A DNA stretch of 50,750 nucleotides from an uncultured Selenomonadaceae bacterium (GTDB lineage: Bacteria > Bacillota > Negativicutes > Selenomonadales > Selenomonadaceae). Shown piece by piece: positions 1 through 7,969 of this stretch. The notes under the pieces were generated by a model. That model was not told the DNA's origin, did no database searches, and worked only from the letters and a program-made list of their open reading frames with translations. The stretch is taken from NCBI GenBank assembly GCA_905234235.1, contig CAJOHN010000010.1, positions 1 to 50,750 of the forward strand, read 5' to 3'. The position numbers and the translations under genes were made by a program. The stretch's first letter is position 1. Every line of letters starts with the position of its first letter.

Positions 1-1
1 C

Positions 2-382
2 GAGGACGTAGAAATATTCGGCAAAGAAATTGCGCCGACGCTTGGGATAACGATAAGATTTGCGGGCGAGGAGCCTAAAGATAATGTCACGCGCCAATAC
101 AACGAGACGATGAAAAAAATTCTGCCGCGCTACGGAGTGGATTTCTGTGAAATACCGCGTAAAACATTTGGAGATAAGGCGATAAGCACAGAAAAACTCC
201 GCGAGACTTTAGAGGCTTGCGATTTTGATTTGGACAAGGTAAAAAGTCGGATGACGACAGGCGAGCCGATAAGTGCAAGTACAGTACGGGCGGCGTTGAA
301 GGTCGGCGACTTCGACAAGATAAGTAAATTCGTGCCGTATTCGACATTGCTTTATTTGCGTTGGCGATATTCAATCAAGTAA
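2..382 (+). CDS. CitC-like nucleotidyltransferase, C-terminal part (5' end outside window)
   Basis: The open frame enters from the left edge and ends at TAA 380-382; about 126 residues are visible. The sequence resembles the C-terminal half of [citrate (pro-3S)-lyase] ligase. Visible landmarks are a GEEP turn, the run QYNETMKKILP, EIPRK, and the late motif ISASTVR followed by a short helix and a VPYSTLLYL end, all typical of the CitC cytidylyltransferase-like fold. CitC adenylylates acetate and acetylates the citrate lyase prosthetic group, but relatives of unknown substrate also occur in other loci. No citrate lyase subunit is visible, so the substrate is open. A strong terminator follows. 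ATG 110 is internal to the frame, not a start. Confidence 0.72.
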   Translation, partial: EDVEIFGKEIAPTLGITIRFAGEEPKDNVTRQYNETMKKILPRYGVDFCEIPRKTFGDKAISTEKLRETLEACDFDLDKVKSRMTTGEPISASTVRAALKVGDFDKISKFVPYSTLLYLRWRYSIK

Positions 383-392
383 AAATTTTCGG

Positions 393-416
393 CGGAGCCT
401 TCGGGCTCTGTTTTTT
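393..416 (+). terminator. Intrinsic terminator after CitC-like gene
   Basis: A 7-bp stem (one G-U pair) closes a TTCG tetraloop at 400-403 and is followed by six Ts (411-416). It lies 10 bases after the stop codon. Confidence 0.85.
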
Positions 417-430
417 ATTGATTTTTTTGG

Positions 431-436
431 TATAAT
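431..436 (+). promoter_or_regulatory. -10 box TATAAT for the 468-3476 operon
   Basis: A perfect TATAAT lies 31 bases upstream of the ATG at 468, just after the terminator at 393-416. No good -35 box is visible at 16-18 bp. The dispersed octamer CTGCGCGG begins directly after it at 437, around where transcription would start. Confidence 0.55.
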
Positions 437-467
437 CTGCGCGGAAAAATTTTTTGGAGGTGTTCAA

Positions 468-1571
468 ATGGCTGATTCATCGGTTAGTTATAAATGCCCG
501 AATTGCGGCGCGCCGTTGAGTTTCATACCCGGCAAGAAAACTGTTACGTGCGAATATTGCGGGACGGAATTTGAAGTCAGTGTGATTGAGGAACTTTTCC
601 GCACTAAACAGGAAATGGCGGCTCGTGCGGCTGAGGCTCAAGAAACTAAGTGGGAGACGGAAGACGCGGGTTCCGAATGGACAAGCGACGAGGCTAAAAA
701 TTTGCACGCGTTTACTTGTTCAAGTTGCGGTGCCGAACTAGTTTGCGACGAAAATACTATGGCAACCGAGTGCGTTTATTGCGGCAACCCAACCATGATT
801 CCAAAGCGTTTCGACGGCATGTTGAAACCTGATTATGTTATCCCGTTCAAAAAAAATAAAGCTGACGCCGTCGCCGCGCTTAAAAATTTTTATAAAGGGC
901 ACGCGCTACTGCCGAGCAATTTTACCGCTAATAATCGCGTCGAGGCAATTCAACCGATGTACGTTCCGTTCTGGCTGTTCGATTCAAAAATCACCGCGCA
1001 GGCTGAATTCCGCGCAGAAAAAATTGCCGTCCTCAACACGCCCAAAGAAATTATCACGCAGACGAGCATTTATAATTGCCGCCGTTCGGGGACGATGAGT
1101 TTTGAACGCATTCCGGTTGACGGCTCCAAGCGTATGGATGATGCTTATATGGACAGCGTCGAGCCCTTTGATTACGCCGAGCTTGTGCCGTTTAGTGCGG
1201 CTTATCTGACGGGCTACCTTGCCGACAAATACGACGTAACTGCTGAAGATTGTGCGCTCCGCGCAGATAAACGCGTCGAGACCAGCGCGATTGAAGTTTT
1301 GAAAAGCTCCGTTGATAATTTCGACGCCGTGCAACTTGAGAATGCCGCCGTGATTAAAGATGTCGGCAAAGTCAGTTACGCGATGGTGCCGGTATGGATT
1401 TTGACGACGCGCTACAACGATAAGCCCTATACTTTTATGATGAACGGGCAGACGGGTAAGGTTGTCGGCGAATTGCCTTACGACGCGACGAAAGCATTTT
1501 TATATCCCGCGCTATGTTCGCTGATTCTCATGCCGATTCTTTACTTCGTGATTAAAATGTTTCTTTATTGA
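468..1571 (+). CDS. Double zinc-ribbon membrane-anchored protein
   Basis: A 367-residue protein of unknown function. Two CxxC...CxxC zinc ribbons are visible: residues about 10-32 (CPNC, then CEYC) and about 83-106 (CSSC, then CVYC). A long domain without a motif I recognise follows, and a hydrophobic C-terminal segment (about 345-366) probably anchors it in the membrane. Relatives are usually annotated as TFIIB-type zinc ribbon or, wrongly, as PriA. The start is ATG 468 with GGAGG at 456-460. It heads an operon with a TPM-domain protein 12 bp downstream, so a role at the membrane together with that protein is plausible but inferred. Confidence 0.75.
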   Translation: MADSSVSYKCPNCGAPLSFIPGKKTVTCEYCGTEFEVSVIEELFRTKQEMAARAAEAQETKWETEDAGSEWTSDEAKNLHAFTCSSCGAELVCDENTMATECVYCGNPTMIPKRFDGMLKPDYVIPFKKNKADAVAALKNFYKGHALLPSNFTANNRVEAIQPMYVPFWLFDSKITAQAEFRAEKIAVLNTPKEIITQTSIYNCRRSGTMSFERIPVDGSKRMDDAYMDSVEPFDYAELVPFSAAYLTGYLADKYDVTAEDCALRADKRVETSAIEVLKSSVDNFDAVQLENAAVIKDVGKVSYAMVPVWILTTRYNDKPYTFMMNGQTGKVVGELPYDATKAFLYPALCSLILMPILYFVIKMFLY

Positions 1572-1583
1572 GGAGGGCGCGTC

Positions 1584-2345
1584 ATGTTAAAAAAATTTTT
1601 GGGACTGCTCGCGCTGATTTTGCTGATAAATTTTTCCGCTGTTAGTGCCGCGTCCGTTACGGATAATGCGGGACTTTTAAAGCCGACGGAAATTGAATTG
1701 CTTAACCAAAGGATACGTAGCGTCGAACAGGCTCACAAAATTAAAATCGGCGTCGTGTTCGTGAAGTCAATAGGCGGAAGCGATATGGTTACGGCGTCGA
1801 ACGAGTTACTTGATAAAAATTTCGGCAACGGCATGAACGGCGGGATTGTTTTACTCGTGGCGATGGATAAGCGCAAATATGAAATGTCGACGGATAGACG
1901 CATGGTTGAGCGCATAACAGATTATGACGGCATTCCGTTTTTGAAGGATAAATTCCAATCGTCGTTGAGCGCGGGCAATTACTATGGCGCGGCGAATAAT
2001 TTTGTTGACGGCGTCGACGAACTTTTAACTTACTACGAAACGAACGGCATTGCTTACGGACAACGTTTGCCCGATGAGTTCGACCCGATGGCGGCAGGTT
2101 TAGCCGTTGTGATTTCAATTATTTGCGGCGTGATGATTCGTTTGTCGCTTATCGGTTCAATGAGTAATATTCGGCAGGCACGCGAGGCGATTGATTATCT
2201 CAAGAAAAATACCGTCAAGCTTATTGAGAATCGCGACACGTTTCTATTTATGAATGTCAGACGGCGTCCGCGTGGTGGCGGTGGAGCTCGCGGTGGCGGT
2301 TCACACGGAGGCGGCGGTCACGGCGGCGGAGGAGGGAGCTTTTAA
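1584..2345 (+). CDS. TPM-domain (YgcG-type) secreted/membrane protein with Gly-rich tail
   Basis: A 253-residue protein with a signal peptide (about 1-22, ending SAVSA). A TPM domain follows (about 25-150), with the typical opening VTDNAGLL, the IKIGVVFV strand and the GGIVLLVAMDKRKYEM segment. A transmembrane helix is at about 170-192, and the last 25 residues are almost only Gly with a few His, Arg and Ser, as in many YgcG-family proteins. TPM domains have been linked to phosphatase activity and photosystem repair, but the bacterial role is unclear. ATG 1584 has GAGGAGG just upstream. The stop codon abuts the next start codon at 2346, so translation is likely coupled. Confidence 0.8.
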   Translation: MLKKFLGLLALILLINFSAVSAASVTDNAGLLKPTEIELLNQRIRSVEQAHKIKIGVVFVKSIGGSDMVTASNELLDKNFGNGMNGGIVLLVAMDKRKYEMSTDRRMVERITDYDGIPFLKDKFQSSLSAGNYYGAANNFVDGVDELLTYYETNGIAYGQRLPDEFDPMAAGLAVVISIICGVMIRLSLIGSMSNIRQAREAIDYLKKNTVKLIENRDTFLFMNVRRRPRGGGGARGGGSHGGGGHGGGGGSF

Positions 2346-3476
2346 ATGAACGTTGCAATTTTAGGGACAGAGCAAGCGTCTACAATCGTCGCTGAAATTA
2401 TCGAGGGCGAATATAATCTTTGGCTGGAAAAAAATCTTGCTGAGCCTCTCAAAGTGGTTGCATATGCAACGGGGGGGGGTAATAATTCTTATACAATCGG
2501 CGGCAAAGCAGTTTTAGCTCCTGAGCAATTCGTCGCGCTTTATCAGCAGAAGGTTATCGAGAAAATTATTTTCCCTCGAGAAGTTTATATGTCGCAACGG
2601 CTGATTTTGAATCATCTGCGCGGACTCGGGTTAAAGATTGCTGATATTTGGTTGGCGAGCCGTTTGAACGATAAACTTTACGTGCCGAATTTTCTTGACG
2701 GCTACCTTTCCGCTAAGTTTCTGCCGTATCTTGAGTTTCACGTCGCCGACCACTGCAATTTGAACTGTAAGGCTTGCGAGCATTATTCGGGCTTGGTTAA
2801 GGAGCCGCGCTTTACTGACTTGAAAAGTTTCACGCGAGACTTGGAACGCTTGCACGAGTTCATTGACGACATCGGCTTTATTAGGATTTTGGGCGGCGAA
2901 CCTCTCTTGAATCCCGAACTTAACGAGTACATAAAACTTTGCCGACGACTTTATCCGCTTGCGGCGATTTATGTTGTGACGAACGCGATACTTTTGCCGA
3001 AAATGCCCGAAGAATTTTTTGCGACGTTGCGCGAGTGCAATGCGGCGATATTTATTTCGTTTTATCCGCCGCTTGAAAGTAAAATGCTCGCGATAAAAAA
3101 ATTGCTCGAAAAAAATCGGGTGCCATTTGCAATAAGTCCGCTGAATAAAACTTTTACCGTCAAGCAGACGTTACAGCCTCACGACCAAGCAACGGAAATT
3201 TTCTTACAATGTGTTCAAGCGAATTGCCACAACGTTTACGACGGGAAAATTGCGGCGTGTTTCTTGCCCTTCACGACAAAATATTTCAACGCTTATTACG
3301 AAAAAGATTTGCCGGAGGACGGCGCGCTTGATTTGTACGATTCGGATTTGACGACGGAAAAATTAAAAGCGCATTTGCTTATGCCGTTTGAACGTTGCAG
3401 ATATTGTGTGCCGCCCGTTGATGTCAAGTGGAAGACGATTAAACACCCCAGCCCGATAACCGATTGGGTTCAGTGA
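2346..3476 (+). CDS. Radical SAM protein with N-terminal extra domain
   Basis: A 376-residue protein. The radical SAM CxxxCxxC motif is at Cys137, Cys141 and Cys144 (CNLNCKAC), followed by the GGEP motif of the SAM-binding region (RILGGEPLLN). The C-terminal region has further cysteines (QCVQANC, AACF, CRYC) that could bind a second Fe-S cluster, SPASM/twitch-like. About 130 residues precede the radical SAM core and look like a small alpha/beta domain. Similar proteins occur in surface-glycan and natural-product loci; the substrate is unknown. It is the third gene of the operon starting at 468. A run of nine Gs at 2471-2479 lies inside the frame and would truncate the protein if its length changed by one. 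Confidence 0.78.
   Translation: MNVAILGTEQASTIVAEIIEGEYNLWLEKNLAEPLKVVAYATGGGNNSYTIGGKAVLAPEQFVALYQQKVIEKIIFPREVYMSQRLILNHLRGLGLKIADIWLASRLNDKLYVPNFLDGYLSAKFLPYLEFHVADHCNLNCKACEHYSGLVKEPRFTDLKSFTRDLERLHEFIDDIGFIRILGGEPLLNPELNEYIKLCRRLYPLAAIYVVTNAILLPKMPEEFFATLRECNAAIFISFYPPLESKMLAIKKLLEKNRVPFAISPLNKTFTVKQTLQPHDQATEIFLQCVQANCHNVYDGKIAACFLPFTTKYFNAYYEKDLPEDGALDLYDSDLTTEKLKAHLLMPFERCRYCVPPVDVKWKTIKHPSPITDWVQ
2471..2479 (+). repeat. Poly-G tract (9 G) inside radical SAM gene
   Basis: Nine consecutive Gs encode part of Thr-Gly-Gly-Gly near residue 43. The frame is open at this length. Loss or gain of one G would shift it, and this is the usual architecture of a slipped-strand contingency locus. 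Confidence 0.8.
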
Positions 3477-3494
3477 ATTTCGTTAAAAGAAAAA

Positions 3495-3530
3495 CTCCCG
3501 CAGGATTAATTCTTGCGAGATTTTTTTTTT
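3495..3530 (+). terminator. Intrinsic terminator after the radical SAM gene
   Basis: An imperfect hairpin (CTC/GAG base plus GCAGGA/TCTTGC stem around a TTAAT loop) is followed by ten Ts at 3521-3530. It starts 18 bases after the stop. Confidence 0.75.
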
Positions 3531-3582
3531 GTCCTGAAATGTAAAAAGCCGCTTTGCGCGGGCGAAGAACTCTATTCTGTTC

Positions 3583-3611
3583 TTGACTTTAGTCTCGCCC
3601 GCTGTTATAAT
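3583..3611 (+). promoter_or_regulatory. Sigma-70 promoter for the BRO-type gene
   Basis: TTGACT (3583-3588), a 17-bp spacer, then TATAAT (3606-3611). The leader is about 100 bases long, ending with AAAGGAG before ATG 3725. The rest of the 3477-3724 gap holds only the terminator above. Confidence 0.8.
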
Positions 3612-3724
3612 GTGCCACGTAAACTATCCATACAATCGACGCGAGACGCGCCAGAGAAGCTTTATGCTATGATTATAGCCGAGCTGTTGGCGATTGTCAA
3701 GCGTAAAGAAAGGAGTCCATATAT

Positions 3725-4334
3725 ATGGAAAACGAAATTCAAATCTTCAAACACGAGGAATTCGGCAGGGTACGCGTCATCATGATTAAAGGCGAGCCGT
3801 GGTTCGTCGCCGTCGATGTCTGTCGCGCTCTCGAATTGGAGAATACCTCGCAGGCATTATCTCGCCTCGAGGATGATGAAAAGAGCTCCATTATTCTTCC
3901 GGACAAAGCGTCTAAAAATGGCGTCACAAGTACCATAATTCTGGATGATGGTATATGTAACGCCACTTCTGGTTGGATTATATTCCAACGCGAAGTCCAA
4001 ACCCGAACCTGCGCCCGCTCCCGTTCGCAAATCCAATCCCGCTCGTCGTGCCAAAACTCAGCAAACGAATGCGCGCGTCTACGTTTTGCTAATGAGCAAT
4101 GGGACTGTCAAAATCGGACAGACAGGTAAAATTCGCGCTCGCGTCGCTGAAATCAAACGTGAAACCAAGCTGACCGTCAACGACTTATATTTTACGCCTC
4201 TTATGTCTCGCGAGGATGCCCGTTTGATAGAATGGGCTTGCCAAGAAAAATTTTCTTCGCGGTGCGTGAGGGGCGAATTTTTTTCCGCTACGTTCGAGGA
4301 AGCCTGCGCGGCAGTCGAATCTAATCGTCGATAA
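3725..4334 (+). pseudogene. BRO-N / T5orf172 phage-type protein, frameshifted
   Basis: ATG 3725, with AAAGGAG upstream, opens a frame whose first ~70 residues match the BRO-N fold of phage antirepressors (FKHEEFG, EPWFVAVDVCRALEL, NTSQALSRL). After about nt 3945 this frame turns into Arg/Ser/Cys-rich nonsense. The +1 frame continues from there (open from 3939, Met codons at 3942 and 3945) with GLYSNAKSKPE, a proline-rich linker, and a clear T5orf172 (GIY-YIG-like) domain: VYVLLMSNGTVKIGQT, then GEFF. It ends at 4334. BRO-N plus T5orf172 is a known phage domain pair, so one ancestral gene broken by a one-base insertion is the simplest reading. Two overlapping genes is the alternative, but the second lacks a ribosome-binding site. 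No other phage gene is nearby. Confidence 0.72.
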
Positions 4335-4375
4335 GAAACTCAACTGAACTTGTCGGCGATATTTTTTTTGCATAA

Positions 4376-4406
4376 AATCCTCTGCAAAGCGCGGGGGATT
4401 TTTTTT
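4376..4406 (+). terminator. Intrinsic terminator after BRO-type gene
   Basis: A 10-bp stem with two G-U pairs (AATCCTCTGC with GCGGGGGATT), loop AAAGC, then a run of Ts to 4406. Confidence 0.82.
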
Positions 4407-4433
4407 GCAAGGAGCTTGTCAATCTGATAAAAT
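4405..4433 (+). promoter_or_regulatory. Sigma-70 promoter for ftsY
   Basis: TTGCAA (4405-4410), a 17-bp spacer, TAAAAT (4428-4433), 21 bases before the ftsY ATG. The -35 box overlaps the T-run of the preceding terminator. Confidence 0.6.
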
Positions 4434-4454
4434 AATCGGCAAGGAGGTTATAAC

Positions 4455-5366
4455 ATGGGATTTTTTGACAGATTAAAAGCGGGCTTGGCGAAGACTCGCG
4501 AAAAATTTGTGGATAAGATTGATGAAATTCTTCACGGCTCAACAAAGATTGATGACGATTTAATCGACGAGCTGGAAGAAACTTTGATAACGAGCGACGT
4601 TGGCATGGCGACGACCGAGAAATTAATCGCGGGACTTCGTAAGGGCGTGCGCCGCGCAGAAATAAATTCGCCCGACGACGTGAAAAATTTTTTATCGAAT
4701 CAGATACGCGAAATCCTCACCGAAGAGGAAGGCAATATTATCAGCGTCAAGCCGCCGCACGTGATTTTGATGATAGGCGTAAACGGCGCGGGCAAAACTA
4801 CGACAATCGGCAAGCTCGGCGCGTATTACAAGGCGCAAGGTAAAAGCGTCATGATGGCAGCGGCTGATACTTTCCGCGCAGGCGCGATTGACCAGTTAGA
4901 AATTTGGGCGCAACGAACTGATTCGGCATTCGTCAAACATTCCGAAGGTTCCAATCCGTCAAGTGTCGCGCTCGACGCCGCCCGAAGTGCCATTGCTCAA
5001 AATATCGACGTGCTGTTAGTCGACACGGCGGGGCGTCTGCAAAATAAATACAACTTGATGGAGGAGCTTAAGAAAATTAACCGCATACTCGGCAAGGGAA
5101 TTAAAGGCGCGCCTCACGAAGTCTTACTTGTCCTCGACGCGACAACCGGACAAAATGCTTTGAGGCAAGCAGAATTATTTTCGCAGACGGCAGGTATAAC
5201 CGGCATTGTCTTAACCAAACTCGACGGCACGGCTAAGGGCGGCATGATTATCGGGATAAAAGAACAGCTGAACATTCCCGTTAAATGGGTTGGCGTCGGT
5301 GAGCGTCTTGATGATTTGCGCCCGTTCAATGCCAAAGAATTTGCCGATGCGCTGTTCGGATTGTAA
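4455..5366 (+). CDS. ftsY: Signal recognition particle receptor FtsY
   Basis: A 303-residue SRP-receptor GTPase that docks ribosome-nascent chain-SRP complexes at the membrane. The four-helix N domain spans about 1-95 and the G domain the rest. G1 is GVNGAGKT (108-115), followed by DTFRAGA, the DTAGRLQ motif near 190 and TKLDGTAKGG near 255. It starts directly at the N domain without the long acidic A domain of Escherichia coli FtsY, as is usual in Firmicutes. ATG 4455 has AAGGAGG upstream. Its stop is one base from the stop of the convergent pagL gene, with no terminator between them. Confidence 0.97.
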   Translation: MGFFDRLKAGLAKTREKFVDKIDEILHGSTKIDDDLIDELEETLITSDVGMATTEKLIAGLRKGVRRAEINSPDDVKNFLSNQIREILTEEEGNIISVKPPHVILMIGVNGAGKTTTIGKLGAYYKAQGKSVMMAAADTFRAGAIDQLEIWAQRTDSAFVKHSEGSNPSSVALDAARSAIAQNIDVLLVDTAGRLQNKYNLMEELKKINRILGKGIKGAPHEVLLVLDATTGQNALRQAELFSQTAGITGIVLTKLDGTAKGGMIIGIKEQLNIPVKWVGVGERLDDLRPFNAKEFADALFGL

Positions 5367-5367
5367 C

Positions 5368-5946
5368 TTACCAACTGTGCGTGTAGCCGACGGAAAAACC
5401 TAGCGTGTTGTAGCCGGGGTTATGAGAACGTAAGCCGTTGGAAAAGTGACTTATCGAGTAGCCGAGACTGACGGAATCATCTTCGCGGAATTTCCAAGTA
5501 AGACGCGGACCAAGTCGCCATAAAAAACCATAGCCGCGACCGTCGTAGGGATGAGCTTTGTTGTAAAGCATGAACGAGCCGCTGAAATCTATCGACGCGT
5601 GAAGTTTCCCCGAAGCTTGCTTATCCCAGCGCAACATGAATGCGGGACCAAGTCCGACGCCTTCGCTATCGTGGTGAACGCCGCCATCTTTACGCGGATT
5701 TGTATAGCCGAGCGCACGCGTGAACGTCAGCCCGCGCCAATAACTCATCAAGCCGTTATCGGTGACCTTCTCGAAATAATGCGCGTTGTAATTGTTGACG
5801 TTGCGCTGAGAAAATCGCCTGCCCTCCAAGTATTCAAATTGAATCTCGTTAGCGTCCTCGAAAATTTTTTCTTCGGGTACGTCCTCAGCATTGGCGACAC
5901 CGCTGACAAACAAACCAATCGCAAGCATTGATAAAAATTTTTTCAT
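5368..5946 (-). CDS. pagL: PagL-type lipid A 3-O-deacylase (outer membrane)
   Basis: A 192-residue protein with a signal peptide cut after VANA (residue 20) and a beta-barrel-like pattern of alternating aromatic and polar residues ending in Trp. The motif SISHFSNG places His167 and Ser169 where PagL has its catalytic His and Ser, with Asn170 following as in the family. PagL removes the 3-O acyl chain of lipid A. It supports a diderm cell with lipopolysaccharide. The gene is transcribed toward ftsY from its own promoter (5977-6005), with AAGGAGG in front of the ATG. Identification rests on the motif, the size and the predicted location. Confidence 0.8.
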   Translation of the reverse strand: MKKFLSMLAIGLFVSGVANAEDVPEEKIFEDANEIQFEYLEGRRFSQRNVNNYNAHYFEKVTDNGLMSYWRGLTFTRALGYTNPRKDGGVHHDSEGVGLGPAFMLRWDKQASGKLHASIDFSGSFMLYNKAHPYDGRGYGFLWRLGPRLTWKFREDDSVSLGYSISHFSNGLRSHNPGYNTLGFSVGYTHSW

Positions 5947-5976
5947 GCCTTGCTACCTCCTTGAAATTTTTTTGCC

Positions 5977-6005
5977 AATTTATCACAGCGAAATTTTTTT
6001 GGCAA
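5977..6005 (-). promoter_or_regulatory. Sigma-70 promoter for pagL, within inverted repeats
   Basis: On the minus strand TTGCCA (6000-6005), a 17-bp spacer, TAAATT (5977-5982). The region also carries an inverted repeat TTGCCAA/TTGGCAA, and the seven bases GCCTTGC (5947-5953) recur inverted at 6002-6008. These could be an operator between the divergent pagL and surE genes, but this is speculative. Confidence 0.6.
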
Positions 6006-6027
6006 GGCGACTTTATGAGGTGATACT

Positions 6028-6780
6028 TTGAAAATTTTATTGACAAATGACGACGGAATTAACGGCGTAGGAATTTGGGCTATGGCTCGCACGTTGAAGG
6101 CTCGCGGGTATGAAATTACAATCGCCGCTCCGTTTAATCAGCAAAGCGGCATGAGCCATGCGTTAAGCGTCCTACGCGAGATTGAATATAAACGCTTCGA
6201 TAATCCCGACTTCGAGGCTTGGACTTTCGACGGCACGCCTACCGATTGCGTCAAAATTTATTTGGAGGGCATGAGCGACAAAAAATTCGACGCGCTGATT
6301 TCCGGCATAAACGACGGCGCGAACCTCGCTACTGATGTGATTTATTCGGGGACAGTCGGCGCGGCTCTGGAAGGTTTTCTTCACGCGATACCGTCATTGG
6401 CAGTTTCACGCGATAAAAATTCTACAATTTCTTTTGACACCTGCGCGGCGGCAACCGTTGATTATCTGGAGAAAATTTTATCGGTTAAGCGCGAGCCCTT
6501 CCTGCACAATCTTAACTTCCCTAAAAAATTCCGCGCAGATAAAGCAGAATTTGTGAGCGCACGCTTGGGGCAGAGGGATTATATCAACGCCTTCACGAGC
6601 CACACCGACGACGCAGGACGCGCTTACTTCCGAATCGGCGGGACAATTTGCGACATCGACACGAGCGAGGGCACTGACATTTACGCGACGGCTAACGGCT
6701 TTGTTTCCGTGACGCCGCTTCATTCAGACGTTGCTGATTACGACGAGATTGTTGAATTACGCAAAATCTTCAGGGGTTAA
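6028..6780 (+). CDS. surE: 5'/3'-nucleotidase SurE
   Basis: A 250-residue SurE-family nucleoside monophosphate phosphatase. The metal-binding N-terminus LLTNDDG is intact (Asp8 and Asp9), followed by the family signatures AAPFNQQSGMSHA, TPTDCV and SGINDGANLATDVIYSGTVGAA. The start is TTG 6028, preceded by GAGGTGATAC; no ATG fits. It begins a run of closely spaced genes (2 bp to the next gene, then pgeF). Confidence 0.95.
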   Translation: MKILLTNDDGINGVGIWAMARTLKARGYEITIAAPFNQQSGMSHALSVLREIEYKRFDNPDFEAWTFDGTPTDCVKIYLEGMSDKKFDALISGINDGANLATDVIYSGTVGAALEGFLHAIPSLAVSRDKNSTISFDTCAAATVDYLEKILSVKREPFLHNLNFPKKFRADKAEFVSARLGQRDYINAFTSHTDDAGRAYFRIGGTICDIDTSEGTDIYATANGFVSVTPLHSDVADYDEIVELRKIFRG

Positions 6781-6782
6781 TT

Positions 6783-7958
6783 ATGGACGATTATACTTGG
6801 AGGACGAAACTTGCCGCGAGACGCAGACGACGTAGGCGCGAACAAATTTTTATCCTTGCCGTACTCGTGATGATGATGACCGGCGCGTTTCTATATTTTT
6901 CTGTTTACACGAAGACGCCCGAATACGCGATGCGCGAAATGATTACGGCGTACAAGGCGGGCGATGCCAAAACTTTTCTCCGCCACGTCGATTTGAACTC
7001 GATAACTTTGCAGGCTTACGACGACTTAACAAGCGATTTGTTCAAATACGATACGCAACTCAGCGACGCCGAACGAAGTTTGTTTGAAAATTTTTACGTA
7101 TTGATTCGGCGGCAGATGTGCAATGGCGCGGTTAAAGTTTTGAACACTTACCTAGACACGCACGAATGGACTTTGCCCGGCGAAATTCTTAAGGGGCGGC
7201 AACTGGGCATTGATTATGATTTATTACTCGACCGCAGTTTGATTCGGTATACCTCGCTGATTGATTTGGAGGAAGTTGAGAATCACGGCGACGAGGTTAC
7301 GGCGACTTTCAGCATTGTTGAGGAGTATTCGCAAGTGCCGTTTGTGTTGAAGGTTACGCTTAAAGATTTGGCGAACGAGAGCTTTAACATTGGCGGCAAC
7401 GAGTTTGAACTTTTCGGGCGCAAGATAAAATTTCCCGGCTTGACGTTCAATCTCGGCGGCAGTGATTGGAAAGTTGTCAGCGTCGATAATTATCGCGGCT
7501 ATCTCGATGCGGTCTCACCGATTTTGCGGAAGAATTTGGCTGATTATATCGACGCCACAGAGGAAATTGTTTATCGTTACAATCGGACGTTCGAGGCGGA
7601 GCAAAATAATTTTATTTATCTGGGGAAGTCGCCGTATGGAATAATGTTAGCGAATCAGCGCGTCGAAGTCTCTGACTATATAACCAACACAATAATTCCG
7701 TCGCTGGAGAATCGACAAGCTGAACTCGACCAAATCCCAATTCCCGAAGGCGCACAATTTTTAGCGAGCTTGCGGCAGGAGTCGACGCGGGTAACGATAT
7801 TGGCTTGGCAATCGTATATCAAAGGAATAACGGAGAACAGCGCGGCGGCACTCGACACGGCGGCGAGCTTACACAAACAAGAAATGGTACTTGACCAGAG
7901 GATAGAGGAAATCGTGCACAATTCGGCGATAGCGCGGAACTTGCCCGAACTTCCATAG
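6783..7958 (+). CDS. Membrane-anchored protein of unknown function (DUF2939-like?)
   Basis: A 391-residue protein. The N-terminus is strongly basic (nearly continuous Arg at about 12-19), then one transmembrane helix (about 22-42), then a large soluble part on the outside. The stretch after the helix (TPEYAMREMITAYKAGDAKTFLRHVDL) resembles DUF2939-type and other stress-domain proteins with a YAxREM-type helix; this match is tentative. No catalytic motif is visible. It is sandwiched between surE (2 bp) and pgeF (11 bp), so it is probably co-transcribed with them. Confidence 0.7.
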   Translation: MDDYTWRTKLAARRRRRRREQIFILAVLVMMMTGAFLYFSVYTKTPEYAMREMITAYKAGDAKTFLRHVDLNSITLQAYDDLTSDLFKYDTQLSDAERSLFENFYVLIRRQMCNGAVKVLNTYLDTHEWTLPGEILKGRQLGIDYDLLLDRSLIRYTSLIDLEEVENHGDEVTATFSIVEEYSQVPFVLKVTLKDLANESFNIGGNEFELFGRKIKFPGLTFNLGGSDWKVVSVDNYRGYLDAVSPILRKNLADYIDATEEIVYRYNRTFEAEQNNFIYLGKSPYGIMLANQRVEVSDYITNTIIPSLENRQAELDQIPIPEGAQFLASLRQESTRVTILAWQSYIKGITENSAAALDTAASLHKQEMVLDQRIEEIVHNSAIARNLPELP

Positions 7959-7969
7959 GAGGAAATTTT

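Noticed and set aside
835-1098. Open frames of 60-200 codons on the opposite strand or in other frames of strong genes.
   Set aside because: They overlap well-identified coding regions, have no ribosome-binding sites or family features, and arise from the mixed GC/AT codon pattern.
3725-4334. A prophage at the BRO-type gene.
   Set aside because: No integrase, structural or lysis genes and no attachment repeats are visible around this single gene.
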